Below, one piece after another: positions 8,720 to 18,143 of a DNA stretch of 64,000 nt. The stretch covers positions 1-64,000 of the forward strand of contig CAKUKU010000008.1 of the NCBI GenBank assembly GCA_934663775.1, in the 5' to 3' direction. The notes below the pieces were generated by a model. The model did no database searches and was not told the origin of the DNA. It saw only the letters and a list, made by a program, of their open reading frames with translations. Source of the DNA: an uncultured Ellagibacter sp. (GTDB taxonomy: Bacteria > Actinomycetota > Coriobacteriia > Coriobacteriales > Eggerthellaceae). The stretch's first letter is position 1, and every line of letters starts with the position of its first letter. Position numbers and translations under genes: made by a program.

Positions 8720-8754
8720 GAAAAGATACGGCAGCGACCTAGTTATCGCTGCCG
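8720..8754 (-). terminator. intrinsic terminator after trmL
   Basis: Arms 8729-8737 (CGGCAGCGA) and 8746-8754 form a perfect 9-bp stem with an 8-base loop. On the minus strand it is followed by TATCTTTTC. It lies about 90 bases beyond the trmL stop. The rest of the 8650-8841 gap holds nothing recognisable. Confidence 0.7.
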
Positions 8755-8841
8755 CCTGAACCTTGAAGACAAGGCGTAAGATCGCTCTTGGCAAGGTTGC
8801 CTTGGCGAAGTCGGCGCCCGGGGGCTTGCGGCCTTCGAGCC

Positions 8842-9309
8842 CTACCCCATCCCCGGCCAGGATTGTTGGCGGAGGGCCTCGTAGGTTGCGATGGCCACGG
8901 CATTCGAGAGGTTCAAGCTGCGCTCGTTCTCGCGCATGGGGATACGAACGCACGCGTCGAGATAACGCTCGATCACGGACGCATCAAGCCCGCGGCTCTC
9001 GCGTCCGAACAGGAGAAACGCGCCTTCACCGTAAACCGCATCGGTGTAGTTGCGCGACACGTGTCCCGTGAACAGGTGCAGCTCGTCTCCCCCGTGTACC
9101 TCGAAGAACGCGTCCGCACATGGCCACTGCACTATCTCGACGTCGTCCCAGTAGTCGCAGCCCGCACGCTGCAGGTTGCGCTGCGTCAAGCGGAAGCCCA
9201 TGGGCTCCACAAGATGCAGCACCGAGCCCGTGCAGGCGCATGTGCGGGCGACGTTGCCCGTGTTCTGGGGAATCTCAGGTTCGACAAGCACAATGTTCAG
9301 GGGTTTCAC
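8842..9309 (-). CDS. trmL: tRNA (cytidine/uridine(34)-2'-O)-methyltransferase
   Basis: A SPOUT-class methyltransferase that 2'-O-methylates the wobble base of tRNA-Leu. The 155-residue length matches TrmL. N-terminal LVEPEIPQNTGNVARTCA, central LFGRESRGLD and C-terminal RSLNLSNAVAIATYEALRQ make the trefoil-knot SAM site. The start is GTG at 9309 with a weak AGAGGC site. It stands alone between a terminator and the hairpin repeat at 9354-9463. Confidence 0.93.
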   Translation of the reverse strand: MKPLNIVLVEPEIPQNTGNVARTCACTGSVLHLVEPMGFRLTQRNLQRAGCDYWDDVEIVQWPCADAFFEVHGGDELHLFTGHVSRNYTDAVYGEGAFLLFGRESRGLDASVIERYLDACVRIPMRENERSLNLSNAVAIATYEALRQQSWPGMG

Positions 9310-9353
9310 TTCTGCCTCTTATTCCGCGCAACGCAAGCAATCGGTAACGTGGG

Positions 9354-9463
9354 GCTGGGTTTCGAGCCGGCTCCATGCTCAAACAGTCCTGAGCTCGCAC
9401 GAACAGCCCGCTGGGCTGTTCGGCTCGTGCGGAACTGCGCGTGGAGCCGGCCCGGAACCCAGC
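9354..9463 (+). repeat. hairpin-forming intergenic repeat, copy A
   Basis: The outer arms 9354-9375 and 9442-9463 pair at about 20 of 22 positions. Inside lie the core strings TCAAACAGTCCTG (9379-9391) and TCGTGCGGAACTGCGCG (9425-9441), and a central palindrome GAACAGCCC-GCT-GGGCTGTTC (9401-9421). Core strings and central palindrome recur at 53151-53267, and a shorter inverted copy is at 53305-53393. It fills the gap between the ABC-F gene and trmL. Confidence 0.7.
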
Positions 9464-9496
9464 GAACCGGCTGTGAGCAACAGGTCAGCACACGAA

Positions 9497-11587
9497 TCAC
9501 GCTTGCGCTTTCTGCTTCTCCATCTCGGCCTCAAGTTCCTCGTTCAGCACGAACCACTCTTCCTCCGCTGCGGCGATTCGCTTCTTGAGCTGGGCGTGCT
9601 CGGCGATGGCGTCCGACGAGGCGTCCTCGTTGATGTAGAAGTCAGGGTCGGCCATAAGTTCAAGCAGCTCCGCCATGCGCGCGTTGTCGCGCTCCATCTG
9701 CTTGTCGAGCTCGGCAATGCGCTTGCGGTGGTTTTTGAGCGCGGCGTAGGCTCGGTTGCGCGCCTCAGCTTCGCGGCGCTTCTGCTCCTTGGTCTTCGGA
9801 GCGCTACCGCGCGGGGCCGTGAGCTGCGTCTTCGCACCCGACGAAGCGCCGGCAACAGCCGTGTTGCCCGACCCGGTCTTGCCCGACGCCGGAGCCTTCC
9901 CCGCCGCCTTCATCGCGCTTGCCGCTTTACCGCCCGAGCCTCCCATAACCTCATCGACGAGCGATGAATCCTTCGGAGCCTCACCATCGAGCTGGCCGCT
10001 CTTATATAGGTAGTAATCATAGTCGCCCGCGTAGTTGGTAACGCGGCCGTCCTTCACTTCCACGATACGGTTCGCAACGCCCCTGATGAGGTGCCTGTCG
10101 TGCGTGATGAACAGCACCGTGCCCTCGAACGCGTTCAACGCCTGCTCCAAGATGTCGGCGCTCGCGATGTCCAAGTGGTTGGTCGGCTCGTCGAGGCACA
10201 GCAGAGGACGCGGCGCCACGAGCATCTTCGCCAGCGCAAGGCGGCTCTTCTCGCCACCGGAGAGCACGCTCACGCGCTTGTCGACGTCGTCGCCGTTGAA
10301 GAGGAATGCGCCCAAAAGCGTGCGCACCTGGCTGATCGTCCAGCCCGGCGCCACGTGGTCGATTTCCTCAAACACGGTGTTTCCCGAGGTCAGCTCCTCA
10401 AGTTGATGCTGAGCATAGTAGGTTTTCGACACATGCGTGCCGTACTTGATCGCGCCCGCATCGGGCTCGAGCACGCCGGCGATCATCTTCAGGAGCGTCG
10501 ACTTGCCAGCGCCGTTCGGGCCAACGAGCGCCACCTTCTCGCCGCGGTACATCGTGAAATCCAAGCCGTCGTAGACGTGATGGTCGCCGAAGGACTTCCG
10601 CAGGCCGCGCGCCTCGACAACCATGTCGCCCGTGCGCGGCGGCTGCTTGAAGTTGAAGTGCACCGTCTTCTTTTCCTCGGGGATCTCCACGAGCTCGGCC
10701 TTGAGCCGCTCGAGCCTCGCCGCACGCTCCTGCGCCTGGCGAGCCTTCGTCGCCTTGTAGCGGAACTTCTCGACAAACGCCTCGAGGCGCTTCATCTCCT
10801 CGATCTGCTTGGTGCGCTCCTGCTTCAGCCGCTCGATGCGTTCGGCGCGTTGGCGCAGGTAGGCGGTGTAGTTTCCCTTGTAGAGGTTGACCTGCTGGTT
10901 GTCGACTTCCGCCACGCGATCGACCATGTTGTCCATGAACGCACGGTCATGACTCACGACGATGACGGTGCCCGAGTAGCTGCGAAGGAAGCTTTCGAGC
11001 CACTTCACGCTCTCCAGGTCCAGATGGTTCGTCGGCTCGTCGAGCAGTAGCACCTCGGGATTTCTAATTAGCAGCTTCGCGAGCGCGATGCGCATCTGCC
11101 AGCCACCTGAGAACTCGCTCGTCATACGGCGCATGTCGTCCTCTTTGAAGCCAAGGCCGAACAGCACGCCGCGCACCTTCGCCTCGATGACGTATCCGCC
11201 CAGCCGCTCGAACTCGTCGCGCGCACGGCCCGCGGCGGCAAGATCGCGCTCGGTGGGGTTTTCCCCGAGCGATTCTTCGAGTGCGCGCAGGCGCTTCTCG
11301 GCAGCGAGCACCTCGACCTGGGAGGCCATAACCTCGTCGAAGATGGGCTGCTCGTCCATCTCGATCGCCTCCTGCTCGAGATAGCCCACGCGCGCGCCCT
11401 TTGCGAACAGGATGCGGCCCTCATCAGCATCTTCCTCGCCGGAGATGATGTTGAGCATAGTCGTTTTGCCGGCACCGTTCGGGCCGACGAGCGCTAGGCG
11501 GTCGTATTCCTCAAGTTTGAAGGTGACGTCGCTGAACAGCACGCGACCGCCGAATGACTTGGAGATATGCTCGAGCTGCAAGATCAT
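9497..11587 (-). CDS. ABC-F family ATP-binding protein
   Basis: A soluble protein with two ABC ATPase domains and no membrane segments, of the ribosome-associated ABC-F family. Walker A motifs are [11 protein letters not shown] (about 35) and [11 protein letters not shown] (about 355). Signature motifs are [15 protein letters not shown] and [15 protein letters not shown], each followed by a Walker [23 protein letters not shown]. Between them is the charged interdomain linker (about 235-310), and the C-terminus ends in a coiled coil preceded by a Gly/Ala-rich segment. Length 696. Roles in this family range from translation factor to antibiotic protection; no antibiotic link is visible here. 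Confidence 0.93.
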   Translation of the reverse strand: MILQLEHISKSFGGRVLFSDVTFKLEEYDRLALVGPNGAGKTTMLNIISGEEDADEGRILFAKGARVGYLEQEAIEMDEQPIFDEVMASQVEVLAAEKRLRALEESLGENPTERDLAAAGRARDEFERLGGYVIEAKVRGVLFGLGFKEDDMRRMTSEFSGGWQMRIALAKLLIRNPEVLLLDEPTNHLDLESVKWLESFLRSYSGTVIVVSHDRAFMDNMVDRVAEVDNQQVNLYKGNYTAYLRQRAERIERLKQERTKQIEEMKRLEAFVEKFRYKATKARQAQERAARLERLKAELVEIPEEKKTVHFNFKQPPRTGDMVVEARGLRKSFGDHHVYDGLDFTMYRGEKVALVGPNGAGKSTLLKMIAGVLEPDAGAIKYGTHVSKTYYAQHQLEELTSGNTVFEEIDHVAPGWTISQVRTLLGAFLFNGDDVDKRVSVLSGGEKSRLALAKMLVAPRPLLCLDEPTNHLDIASADILEQALNAFEGTVLFITHDRHLIRGVANRIVEVKDGRVTNYAGDYDYYLYKSGQLDGEAPKDSSLVDEVMGGSGGKAASAMKAAGKAPASGKTGSGNTAVAGASSGAKTQLTAPRGSAPKTKEQKRREAEARNRAYAALKNHRKRIAELDKQMERDNARMAELLELMADPDFYINEDASSDAIAEHAQLKKRIAAAEEEWFVLNEELEAEMEKQKAQA

Positions 11588-11675
11588 AGGTATCGTTCGT
11601 CTTTCTAAAATGCCAAAAGTCTAACCTATTTATGATACCCGAGAATGAGCGCGCGCGCCGAGGGAAAGCTCCCCT

Positions 11676-11712
11676 ATACAAAACGAACGCCCACGAAAGG
11701 TCGCAGGCGTTC
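11676..11712 (-). terminator. terminator of the MFS transporter gene
   Basis: GAACGCC (11685-11691) pairs with GGCGTTC (11706-11712) and the flanking bases extend the stem. On the minus strand GTTTTGTATAG follows. The remaining 11588-11835 gap has no convincing gene. Confidence 0.6.
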
Positions 11713-11835
11713 CGAGGACAGCAGGAGCATCCGCTCGCTACGCGGGCCGACGAGAAGTCCCCCAGCCCCGCACTATTTGCCGTCGGCGATCGCAGTAACC
11801 CAAGTTCGTGGTCAATTGAGCGAGTTGAGGGCGCT

Positions 11836-13216
11836 CTACGAGTTCGCACCCCTGTTGCTGTGAGGAATCTTCGCGACGACGACGAGAAGGCAGCCGAGCG
11901 CAAGGAGCGCCGAGAACCCGAGCGCGGCGTGGAAGCCCATATACTCGCCCGATAGCGGGAAGCACCCGATGAGAAAGACCATGACCGCCGTCGCGAGGGA
12001 TGCTGCGATCTGGCGCGACATGATCATCCCTGCCGAGCCGTGCGTCGTCAGGCCCGCCTTCCCCAAAGAACCCAAGCCCCACGACGTCGTGGTGGGAATA
12101 AGAGTCGTAAGGCCCACGCAGCGCAGTGTTTGGCCTAACGCCATGAGCCACAGCGGGGCATCGCTTGGAACGATCGAGCACAGAAGGGCGCCCACAAGGA
12201 GGAAGCATCCTCCGAATATCGCAACCTTTCGCGCGCCGAAGCGATCGGTCGCCATGCCCGCGCCTGGCTCGAACACAAGCGCCGCCAACGCTCCGGGGAA
12301 CAAAACGAGGCCCGCCTCGAAAGCGTTATGCCCGCCCGCCTCGATGACGGTGAGCGGGATGATGAGCGTCATCCCCATGAAACAGCCATAGAGCAAACAC
12401 TGCGCGACAATGCTCACGCGATATTCGCGAAACGTGAAGATCCGCAGGTCGAGGAGCGGTTCTGAGATTGTGTGCTGACGCGTTACGAACAATGCGACGC
12501 ACGCGATTCTCACAAGCACCGGCGCCCACACGAGCGGCTCGGTTAGCCCCATGTTGGCAGCAGCCGTGAAACCAAGCAGCAGCCCACCGAAGCCGAAGGT
12601 GGAAAAGATGAGCGAGGTGACGTCGAGATGAGCGGCGGCGTCTTTCACCTCGCGCTCCCGAACGATGGCAAGCGCGCAAACGATCAGCACGGCCGACGCG
12701 CACGCCAAGATGAGAAACATCGCGCGCCAGCTGAACGCCGTGCACAGCGCGCCACCGACAACCGGGCCGATATTAGGCGCGAACCCCAGGGCAATGCCCG
12801 CAATACCCATCGCCATCCCATGGCGGTTCTCGGGAAAACGCGTCATGGCTATCGTCTGCAGCAACGGCATGAGCACGCCGGTACCAAGCGCCTCGAGCAC
12901 GCGGCCGATGATGAGCATCGGGAAGTTGACCGCAAGGCAGTCGCACAACGACCCGATGAGATAGAGACCGTACGAGTACAAGATAAGGGAGCGAACCGAC
13001 AGCTTCCGCTGCAAATAAGAAGCGAGAGGAACCGCCGCGCCCATGCAGAAGATGTAGATCGTCGCAAGCCATTGGCCCCAGCCGATTTCCGTCCCTAAAT
13101 CACTGAGAACGACATCTGCCATGGCATTGAGCGCCGTCTGCGTCATGCCCCCCGAGGCCGGTACCCACTACCACGATGGCGAACAGCGCGTAAACGTAGC
13201 TTTTGCTCTGATTCAT
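11836..13216 (-). CDS. MFS drug/proton antiporter (DHA2/EmrB type), N-terminal frameshift
   Basis: The uninterrupted frame from the ATG at 13146 to 11836 encodes 436 residues with about 13 hydrophobic segments, MFS motif-A-like ATDRFGARKVAIFGG and the motif-C region GIALGFAPNIGPVVGGAL. That frame lacks most of the first helix. The missing start, MNQSKSYVYALFAIVVVGTG, is encoded at 13216-13154 in the neighbouring frame. The frames join if one G is removed from the G6 run at 13148-13153, giving about 459 residues beginning GTGLGGMTQTALNAM. This is a real frameshift, a switchable tract or a sequencing error. Substrate unknown. Confidence 0.85.
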
Positions 13217-13461
13217 CTTCTGACAGCTTCCCATCTCCCACTACCTGCGCCCACGCCTTGCGGGAAAGACAATCCCGAAGCGAAAAGCGGCCGCAAATCA
13301 TTTTGCGCACAAGGGGCGATGGTAGCGGAGCGCAGGCGCGGGGTATCCCCGCCGCATGCTGAAAATCGACGCTTCCGTGAGAGGATGCGTTCATACCAAA
13401 GGAATGAGTCCTCGAATAGAACGAGTGCTTTGGAATAGGCTATTTCTCAGCTAAACGCAAC

Positions 13462-13492
13462 TCGGCCCCAAAGTTTTCTGCCTTGGGGCCGA
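13462..13492 (-). terminator. terminator after the pyridoxamine-phosphate-oxidase-like gene
   Basis: A 10-bp perfect stem (TCGGCCCCAA at 13462-13471 with 13483-13492) has an 11-base loop. On the minus strand it is followed by GTTGCGTTTAG, a weak U-tract. It lies about 100 bases past the stop codon at 13589. Confidence 0.55.
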
Positions 13493-13588
13493 AGATGTGC
13501 GCGCCCCGAGCGCGAGAGCACGCCCCGAACTTAAGGGCACGTCCCCCTAGTGCGAGGGCGCGCGATTGCGCATGTTGGGAAGAGCGCG

Positions 13589-13999
13589 CTACGCGAGCTT
13601 CGCGCCGGCGTTGGGGCCAGGCGAGCAGGTGAAGAGCTCGTCGACATGCACGAGCACGCCGCCCTTTGCCGTGATAGGCGCACCCATCGCCGCAAAGCAG
13701 CCGTCCACCCACGCCTTCAATTCCTCGAACTGTTCACCCTCGTTGATGTAGGTAGCCGTGCCGTGAATCTGGTAGGCGCCTTCGTCTCCCCAGAAGGTGA
13801 TGGCGACCTTCTGGTTCTCCTTCAGGTTCGCAAGCGTCTTGTTGAAGAACTGGTCGGAGATGTAGACCGTCTCGGCATCGATGACTTTCTTCATTCCCAT
13901 CGGGTCGGCGTTCGGCACGCCATCGGGGGTTGCCGTTGCGAGCACCACGTTCTTCATCTGGTTGAACGCATCCTGTACCTCTTTGGGCATAACCGCCAT
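13589..13999 (-). CDS. pyridoxamine 5'-phosphate oxidase family flavoprotein
   Basis: A small split-barrel FMN-binding protein of 136 residues. Supporting segments are VVLATATPDGVPNADPMG near the N-terminus (the beta strand after which flavin binds), VYISDQFFNKTLANLKENQK in the middle, and VAITFWGDEGAYQIHGTA. This family includes many uncharacterised reductases and oxidases in anaerobes; the substrate cannot be read from the sequence. It sits alone between the MFS and NCS1 transporter genes. Confidence 0.85.
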   Translation of the reverse strand: MAVMPKEVQDAFNQMKNVVLATATPDGVPNADPMGMKKVIDAETVYISDQFFNKTLANLKENQKVAITFWGDEGAYQIHGTATYINEGEQFEELKAWVDGCFAAMGAPITAKGGVLVHVDELFTCSPGPNAGAKLA

Positions 14000-14087
14000 A
14001 GCATCCTTCTTTCTCGCGGGTCCAGCAGGACGCGTACGGGTGCGTCCCGCAATCTATGACCCCATGATACCCCCGAACGCCCCTTCG

Positions 14088-15569
14088 CTAAGCAACCTTT
14101 TCAAGCCGCGCTTTCTCGTTTTCGCGCACACGGGTCTTGAAAGCGAGGCTCAAGACCAGGTAGAGCGCAACCGTCATGGGAGCGGTGGTGAGGAAGGGAA
14201 CGGACACGATGCCCGCCGAGTACAGGACCATGTTCACGATGCTCGTCACGGCAAGCGTGACCACGCCGCGCCAGTTGACAGACTCAACCGAGGCGAGCGG
14301 CACGCCGCGGCTGCCGATCTTTAAGGGGCCGCGGACGATGTAGTAGTCCGTGATGAGCAGCATGCACCAAGAGATAGTGAGGATACTGCCGAAGCTCATG
14401 AAGGCGTTCACCTGGTCTAAGATGTTTCCCAGAATGAAGGCGAGGCCGATGGCGTTCGCGATGACGACGGCGACCGGCCAAGAGAGCTTCACGCCGAAAA
14501 GCGAGTCGAACAGGTTCGTCACCGCGTTCGCGCCGCCGATGGAGTTGGAAGTCTCGACTTTCATCTGCGAGAGGCAGATGATGGCAAGCCCGATGCCTCC
14601 CGCCGCGAGCACAAGCGAGATGCCGGGGTTGGTGATCGCCGCGTGCGCAGCTCCCGTCGCATCGTAGCCCTGCGCGCTGAAGTACTCGACGGCTTGCGAG
14701 AACCCGAAGTACGTGATGAGCGCGCCGAAGAGGTAGGTGATCACGGCGAACAGGCTTCCCACGCCGGCGATAGGGACAAGATCGCTCTCCTTGCGTGCAT
14801 AGCGCGTGAAGTCGGCGGCGAACAGCGCGAGCAGGCCGCTCGTCATGATGGCGTAGTTTACGCCGTAGGCGAAGCCCTGCCCCACTTCCACGCCAGGAAT
14901 CATCACGCCGTGAGTGAGGGCATCCCCCATCTGCCCGTTCGCGGCGATCAGGTACACGACGTAGCCCATCACGCAGAACAGGGCCACCACGAACGCCGCG
15001 TTCATGCGCGCGATCACCTTCGTACCGAAGAGCGCCATGAAGATCCAGACACACGAGATGCCGACGAAAAGCACCCAGCGCTCCCAGGTCGCGTTGAGTC
15101 CGAAGGCGTAGAGGATGGCGTTGCCGAGCTGCACCGTGCCCACGGCGAGCACGCCGACGAGCAGGAAGATCCAGATGAGCGAGCCGACCGCAGAACCTTT
15201 GGTGCCGAAGATGTAGAGGCGGCTCGCCACGTTGTTGGGCAGCCCCTCGCGGAAGGTGATCTTGCCCACGAGGTAGGTAAGGACAAACGACAAGGCGAAC
15301 GTGATAGCCATCGCCACGCCTCCAAGCTGACACCCCGCATAGAAGGCCACGATGCCGCCGCCCATGAGCTTCGAAAGCGACGACACGACGCCCGAAAGGA
15401 TAGCGGCGATGTCGGGCCAAGCCAGGCGCACCGAATCGGGTACGCGCTCGAAGAGCGACGACTGCGAGGTCGCCTTGCCCTTCGACGGCGCCCTGCCTTG
15501 AGCCGGAGCCGCCACCTCAGCCGGTGTTTTCCCCTTCGCAGCCGAAGCCACACATTCCCCTTTGTTCAT
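14088..15569 (-). CDS. NCS1 family permease (cytosine/purine/hydantoin type)
   Basis: An integral membrane symporter of about 493 residues and 12 predicted helices. After a polar, Ala/Lys-rich N-terminus of about 50 residues comes PDIAAILSGVVSSLSKLMGG, followed by helices such as YVVYLIAANGQMGD and a C-terminal LYLVLSLAFKTR. The mid-region GFAYGVNYAIMTSGLLALFAADFTRYARKESDLVP is typical of CodB-like NCS1 proteins. I start it at the ATG at 15569, just after AAAAGGGGAAGT; an upstream ATG at 15626 would add 19 residues. Substrate is inferred only at the family level (nucleobase or related). Confidence 0.82.
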   Translation of the reverse strand: MNKGECVASAAKGKTPAEVAAPAQGRAPSKGKATSQSSLFERVPDSVRLAWPDIAAILSGVVSSLSKLMGGGIVAFYAGCQLGGVAMAITFALSFVLTYLVGKITFREGLPNNVASRLYIFGTKGSAVGSLIWIFLLVGVLAVGTVQLGNAILYAFGLNATWERWVLFVGISCVWIFMALFGTKVIARMNAAFVVALFCVMGYVVYLIAANGQMGDALTHGVMIPGVEVGQGFAYGVNYAIMTSGLLALFAADFTRYARKESDLVPIAGVGSLFAVITYLFGALITYFGFSQAVEYFSAQGYDATGAAHAAITNPGISLVLAAGGIGLAIICLSQMKVETSNSIGGANAVTNLFDSLFGVKLSWPVAVVIANAIGLAFILGNILDQVNAFMSFGSILTISWCMLLITDYYIVRGPLKIGSRGVPLASVESVNWRGVVTLAVTSIVNMVLYSAGIVSVPFLTTAPMTVALYLVLSLAFKTRVRENEKARLEKVA

Positions 15570-15871
15570 ACTTCCCCTTTTCCTTGCAATCTGAATCATC
15601 GAGCAACGCAAAGATGAGCCGAACATCTCAGGGAAGAGGGCTGCCGAGCGGTCCCTTGTTGAACGAGGGAAAAGGAACCTGATTGGGAGGGACAGCCTTT
15701 ACAGGGGGATAGAAGAGCTGTTTTGTGGAGGGGACAGCCCTCTTCCCTGGGAGATGGGCGCCCAAGGCGAGCGCCCATCGTCGAGTGAGACCCTGCCATT
15801 CGCCCGCCCGCGAAAGCAGGATGGAAAGCGGTCGCATGCGCGGGGCCGCGACCGCCAAGAGCAACTTCGCG
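15570..15871 (-). other. structured intergenic region before the NCS1 permease
   Basis: No supported ORF is present. Long inverted repeats occur: 15626-15643 against 15735-15752 (CAGCCCTCTTCCCTG and its complement, 16 of 18 pairs including flanks), and a local hairpin near 15754-15779 (GATGGGCGC with GCGCCCATC). The string GGGACAGCC occurs twice (15690s and 15730s). Lying between two transporter genes in the same direction, it may be a structured leader, an attenuator or a terminator pair. Confidence 0.45.
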
Positions 15872-17190
15872 CTACGCGACGCCCAGGTTCGCGAGCACGA
15901 TCATGACGATCAGTGCGCACAGGCCGGCGCCGATGGAGATGGCGGCGATGTGCTTGTAGGAGTTGCCGTGGTTCAAGCCCATGGCAGCCAGCATGCCGAA
16001 CATCGCGCCGGAGTTCGGAAGCGCGCCGCCGATGGTCGCAGCCGTCGCGATGATTTTCGCGAGGGCAGCCGGATCGCAGCCGGTGGCCAAGTAAGGCTCA
16101 AGGAAGTTCTGGGCGATGATGCCCACAGCGCCCGAGCCGGAGCCCATGACGCCGCCAAGGACAGCAGCCATGGTGGCGGCGGAAACGTAGGTGCCGCCAG
16201 GCATGTTGAAGATGGCCTCGTAGATGACGGTGAATCCGACGGATGCCGCAGCAACCGTGCCGACGCCGACGGCCGCAGAGGTGAACAGCGCGGGGCCGAG
16301 AGCGTTCTTCGCGCCGTTGCCCATGGTGTCGCGCTGGCTCGGGATGTACTTGTTGAACACGATCATGGAGACCACAACGGCGACGATCATGCCGATGTAG
16401 ACCACATTCGCCACGCCGAGCTGCGAGCCTGCGATGATGATGACAATCAGCAGGATGAGCGGCAGCAAGGACATGAACAGGCTCGGGGTCTCCTTCTGCT
16501 CGGCAGCCTCGGAGTCGGCGGTGGTGATCTCGTAGGTCTCGCCCTTGGCCTGAGCGCGCTTCAAGGCGAACTTGATGTAGAGGCAGGAAACGACAATCGC
16601 GATGATGGAGCCGACGATGCCGAGCACGGGAGCTGCGGTCATGGAGACGCCGCAGCCGTTAGCAGCGTTGATCCACGCAATGGCGGGAACGCCCGGAATC
16701 ATGGCCATCGTGAACGAGCAGGCGGCCAGAGACCACGCGGCGCAGAACAGATGCCAGGGGATGTTGCATTCCTTGAAAATCGGGCGAGCGAGCGGGATGA
16801 GGGCGAACATCGCCACGAACATCGAGATGCCGGCATAGGTGAGAATCGCGCCGACAGCGGCGATTGCCAGGAGCACCAGATACGGGCTCTTCGTGCCGAC
16901 CTTGCCCACGATCGCCTGCGCGATGGACTTCGCAGCACCCGACTTATCGATGTACTCGCCTAAAATCGCCGCGCCCACGAAGATGAGCAGGTTTTCTGGA
17001 CGAAGCTCGCGAGGCCTGTCACATACGACGACTTCGCGCCGAGCATCGCATCGGCGATGCCCATGCCGTTTGTGACCGCGATAATGACGGCGGTCACAAC
17101 AGAGGTGATAAGTACATTCCAGCCCTTCATGGCTGCAATGACGAAGAAGACGAGACCGACGATGATGCCGATAACTCCAATCCACTCCAT
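15872..17190 (-). pseudogene. GntP-family permease, broken by one-base frameshift
   Basis: The ATG at 17190 (behind AAAGGGGAAA) opens MEWIGVIGIIVGLVFFVIAA and continues for about 65 residues to ASFVQ, then runs out of frame. The rest, starting NLLIFVGAAILGEYIDKSGA, continues in another frame to 15872. Adding one A to the A4 run (T4 at 16992-16995 on the plus strand) restores CAG AAA AAC and a 439-residue protein with about 11-12 hydrophobic segments. The fold matches GntP/CitMHS-like carboxylate permeases. Position directly downstream of the molybdoenzyme genes suggests it once imported, or still imports, the enzyme substrate. Confidence 0.8.
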
Positions 17191-17396
17191 GTTGCTTTCC
17201 CCTTTCGTAAAGCAGGTTGATTATCTGCAATGCCGCTGCAAAAGAGACTCCAGCGTTGGCGGTACAGGAAGGTTCTGATGCAGCGACGTGCATTCGAGAG
17301 GCCCGCCCGAGTCCCCTTGATCGATCGGGCGGGATGTTGCAAACGGCTTGGCCGCCCCGCAGGCCGGAAGAACCCGACCTGCGGGATCGCAGGTGT

Positions 17397-18140
17397 TTAC
17401 GCCATGTCGTTGCGGGTGGCGCGCATGAGATCGATGACCGAATCGTGCTTCATCTGCAGCTCGTTGCGGCGGATGGTGCCCTCGTCGAAGGTCGTGAGAT
17501 CCTCGGGGCTTTCGAACATCGTGCCCAAATCACCGCGCTGTTGATTCAGGCGGATAGCCTCATCGGCGTCGTACGGGATGAGCGGGGTCTTCTCGCGCGG
17601 GTTCCAGATGATGAAGGAAGGCTTGGTCGCATCGGGAGAGGGCATGCCCTCGCAGTAGCGCACGTCGCCGTACTTCTCCACGAGCTCGTCGATCGGGCCG
17701 AAGTCGAAGGCGCGAAGCGGGCAGCTCTGGGTGCAGGCGGGCTGCTTGCCGTCGGCCAAGCGGTCGATGCACATGTCGCACTTGCTCATCTTGCAGGTGG
17801 GCTCGTCGGTCGCGAAACGCGGGGCACCGTAGGGGCACGCGTCGTAGCACTTGCGGCAGCCGGTGCATTTGTCCTGGTCAACCAAGACCGCGCCGAATTC
17901 ATCCTCTTTGTAGAGGGCACCGGACTCGCACACCTTCACGCATGCCGGGTCCTCGCAGTGCGCGCACGGGAACGCGAGCGAATGCAGGCGGATGTCGGGG
18001 AAGGTTCCCTCTTCCCATTCGTACACCGTCATGTACTTCTCGGCGCCCGGCTCGATGCCGTGCCAATCCTTGCAAGCGATGCTGCATGCCTGGCAGGCGT
18101 AGCAGCGGTTCATATCGAACATGAAACCATACTGGGTCAT
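17397..18140 (-). CDS. four-cluster ferredoxin-like subunit of a molybdoenzyme (DmsB/NrfC type)
   Basis: An electron-transfer subunit of 247 residues. It carries four cysteine groups: CYACQACSIACKDWH (about 13-27), FPCAHCEDPACVKVC (about 58-72), CTGCRKCYDACPYG (about 92-105) and CKMSKCDMCIDRL with CTQSCPLRAF (about 115-145). The layout is that of DMSO-reductase-family beta subunits with four [4Fe-4S] clusters. No signal peptide or membrane segment is visible. It starts 3 bases after the catalytic subunit gene, so the two surely form one complex. A membrane anchor gene (DmsC/NrfD) is not present nearby. Confidence 0.93.
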   Translation of the reverse strand: MTQYGFMFDMNRCYACQACSIACKDWHGIEPGAEKYMTVYEWEEGTFPDIRLHSLAFPCAHCEDPACVKVCESGALYKEDEFGAVLVDQDKCTGCRKCYDACPYGAPRFATDEPTCKMSKCDMCIDRLADGKQPACTQSCPLRAFDFGPIDELVEKYGDVRYCEGMPSPDATKPSFIIWNPREKTPLIPYDADEAIRLNQQRGDLGTMFESPEDLTTFDEGTIRRNELQMKHDSVIDLMRATRNDMA

Positions 18141-18143
18141 CTG

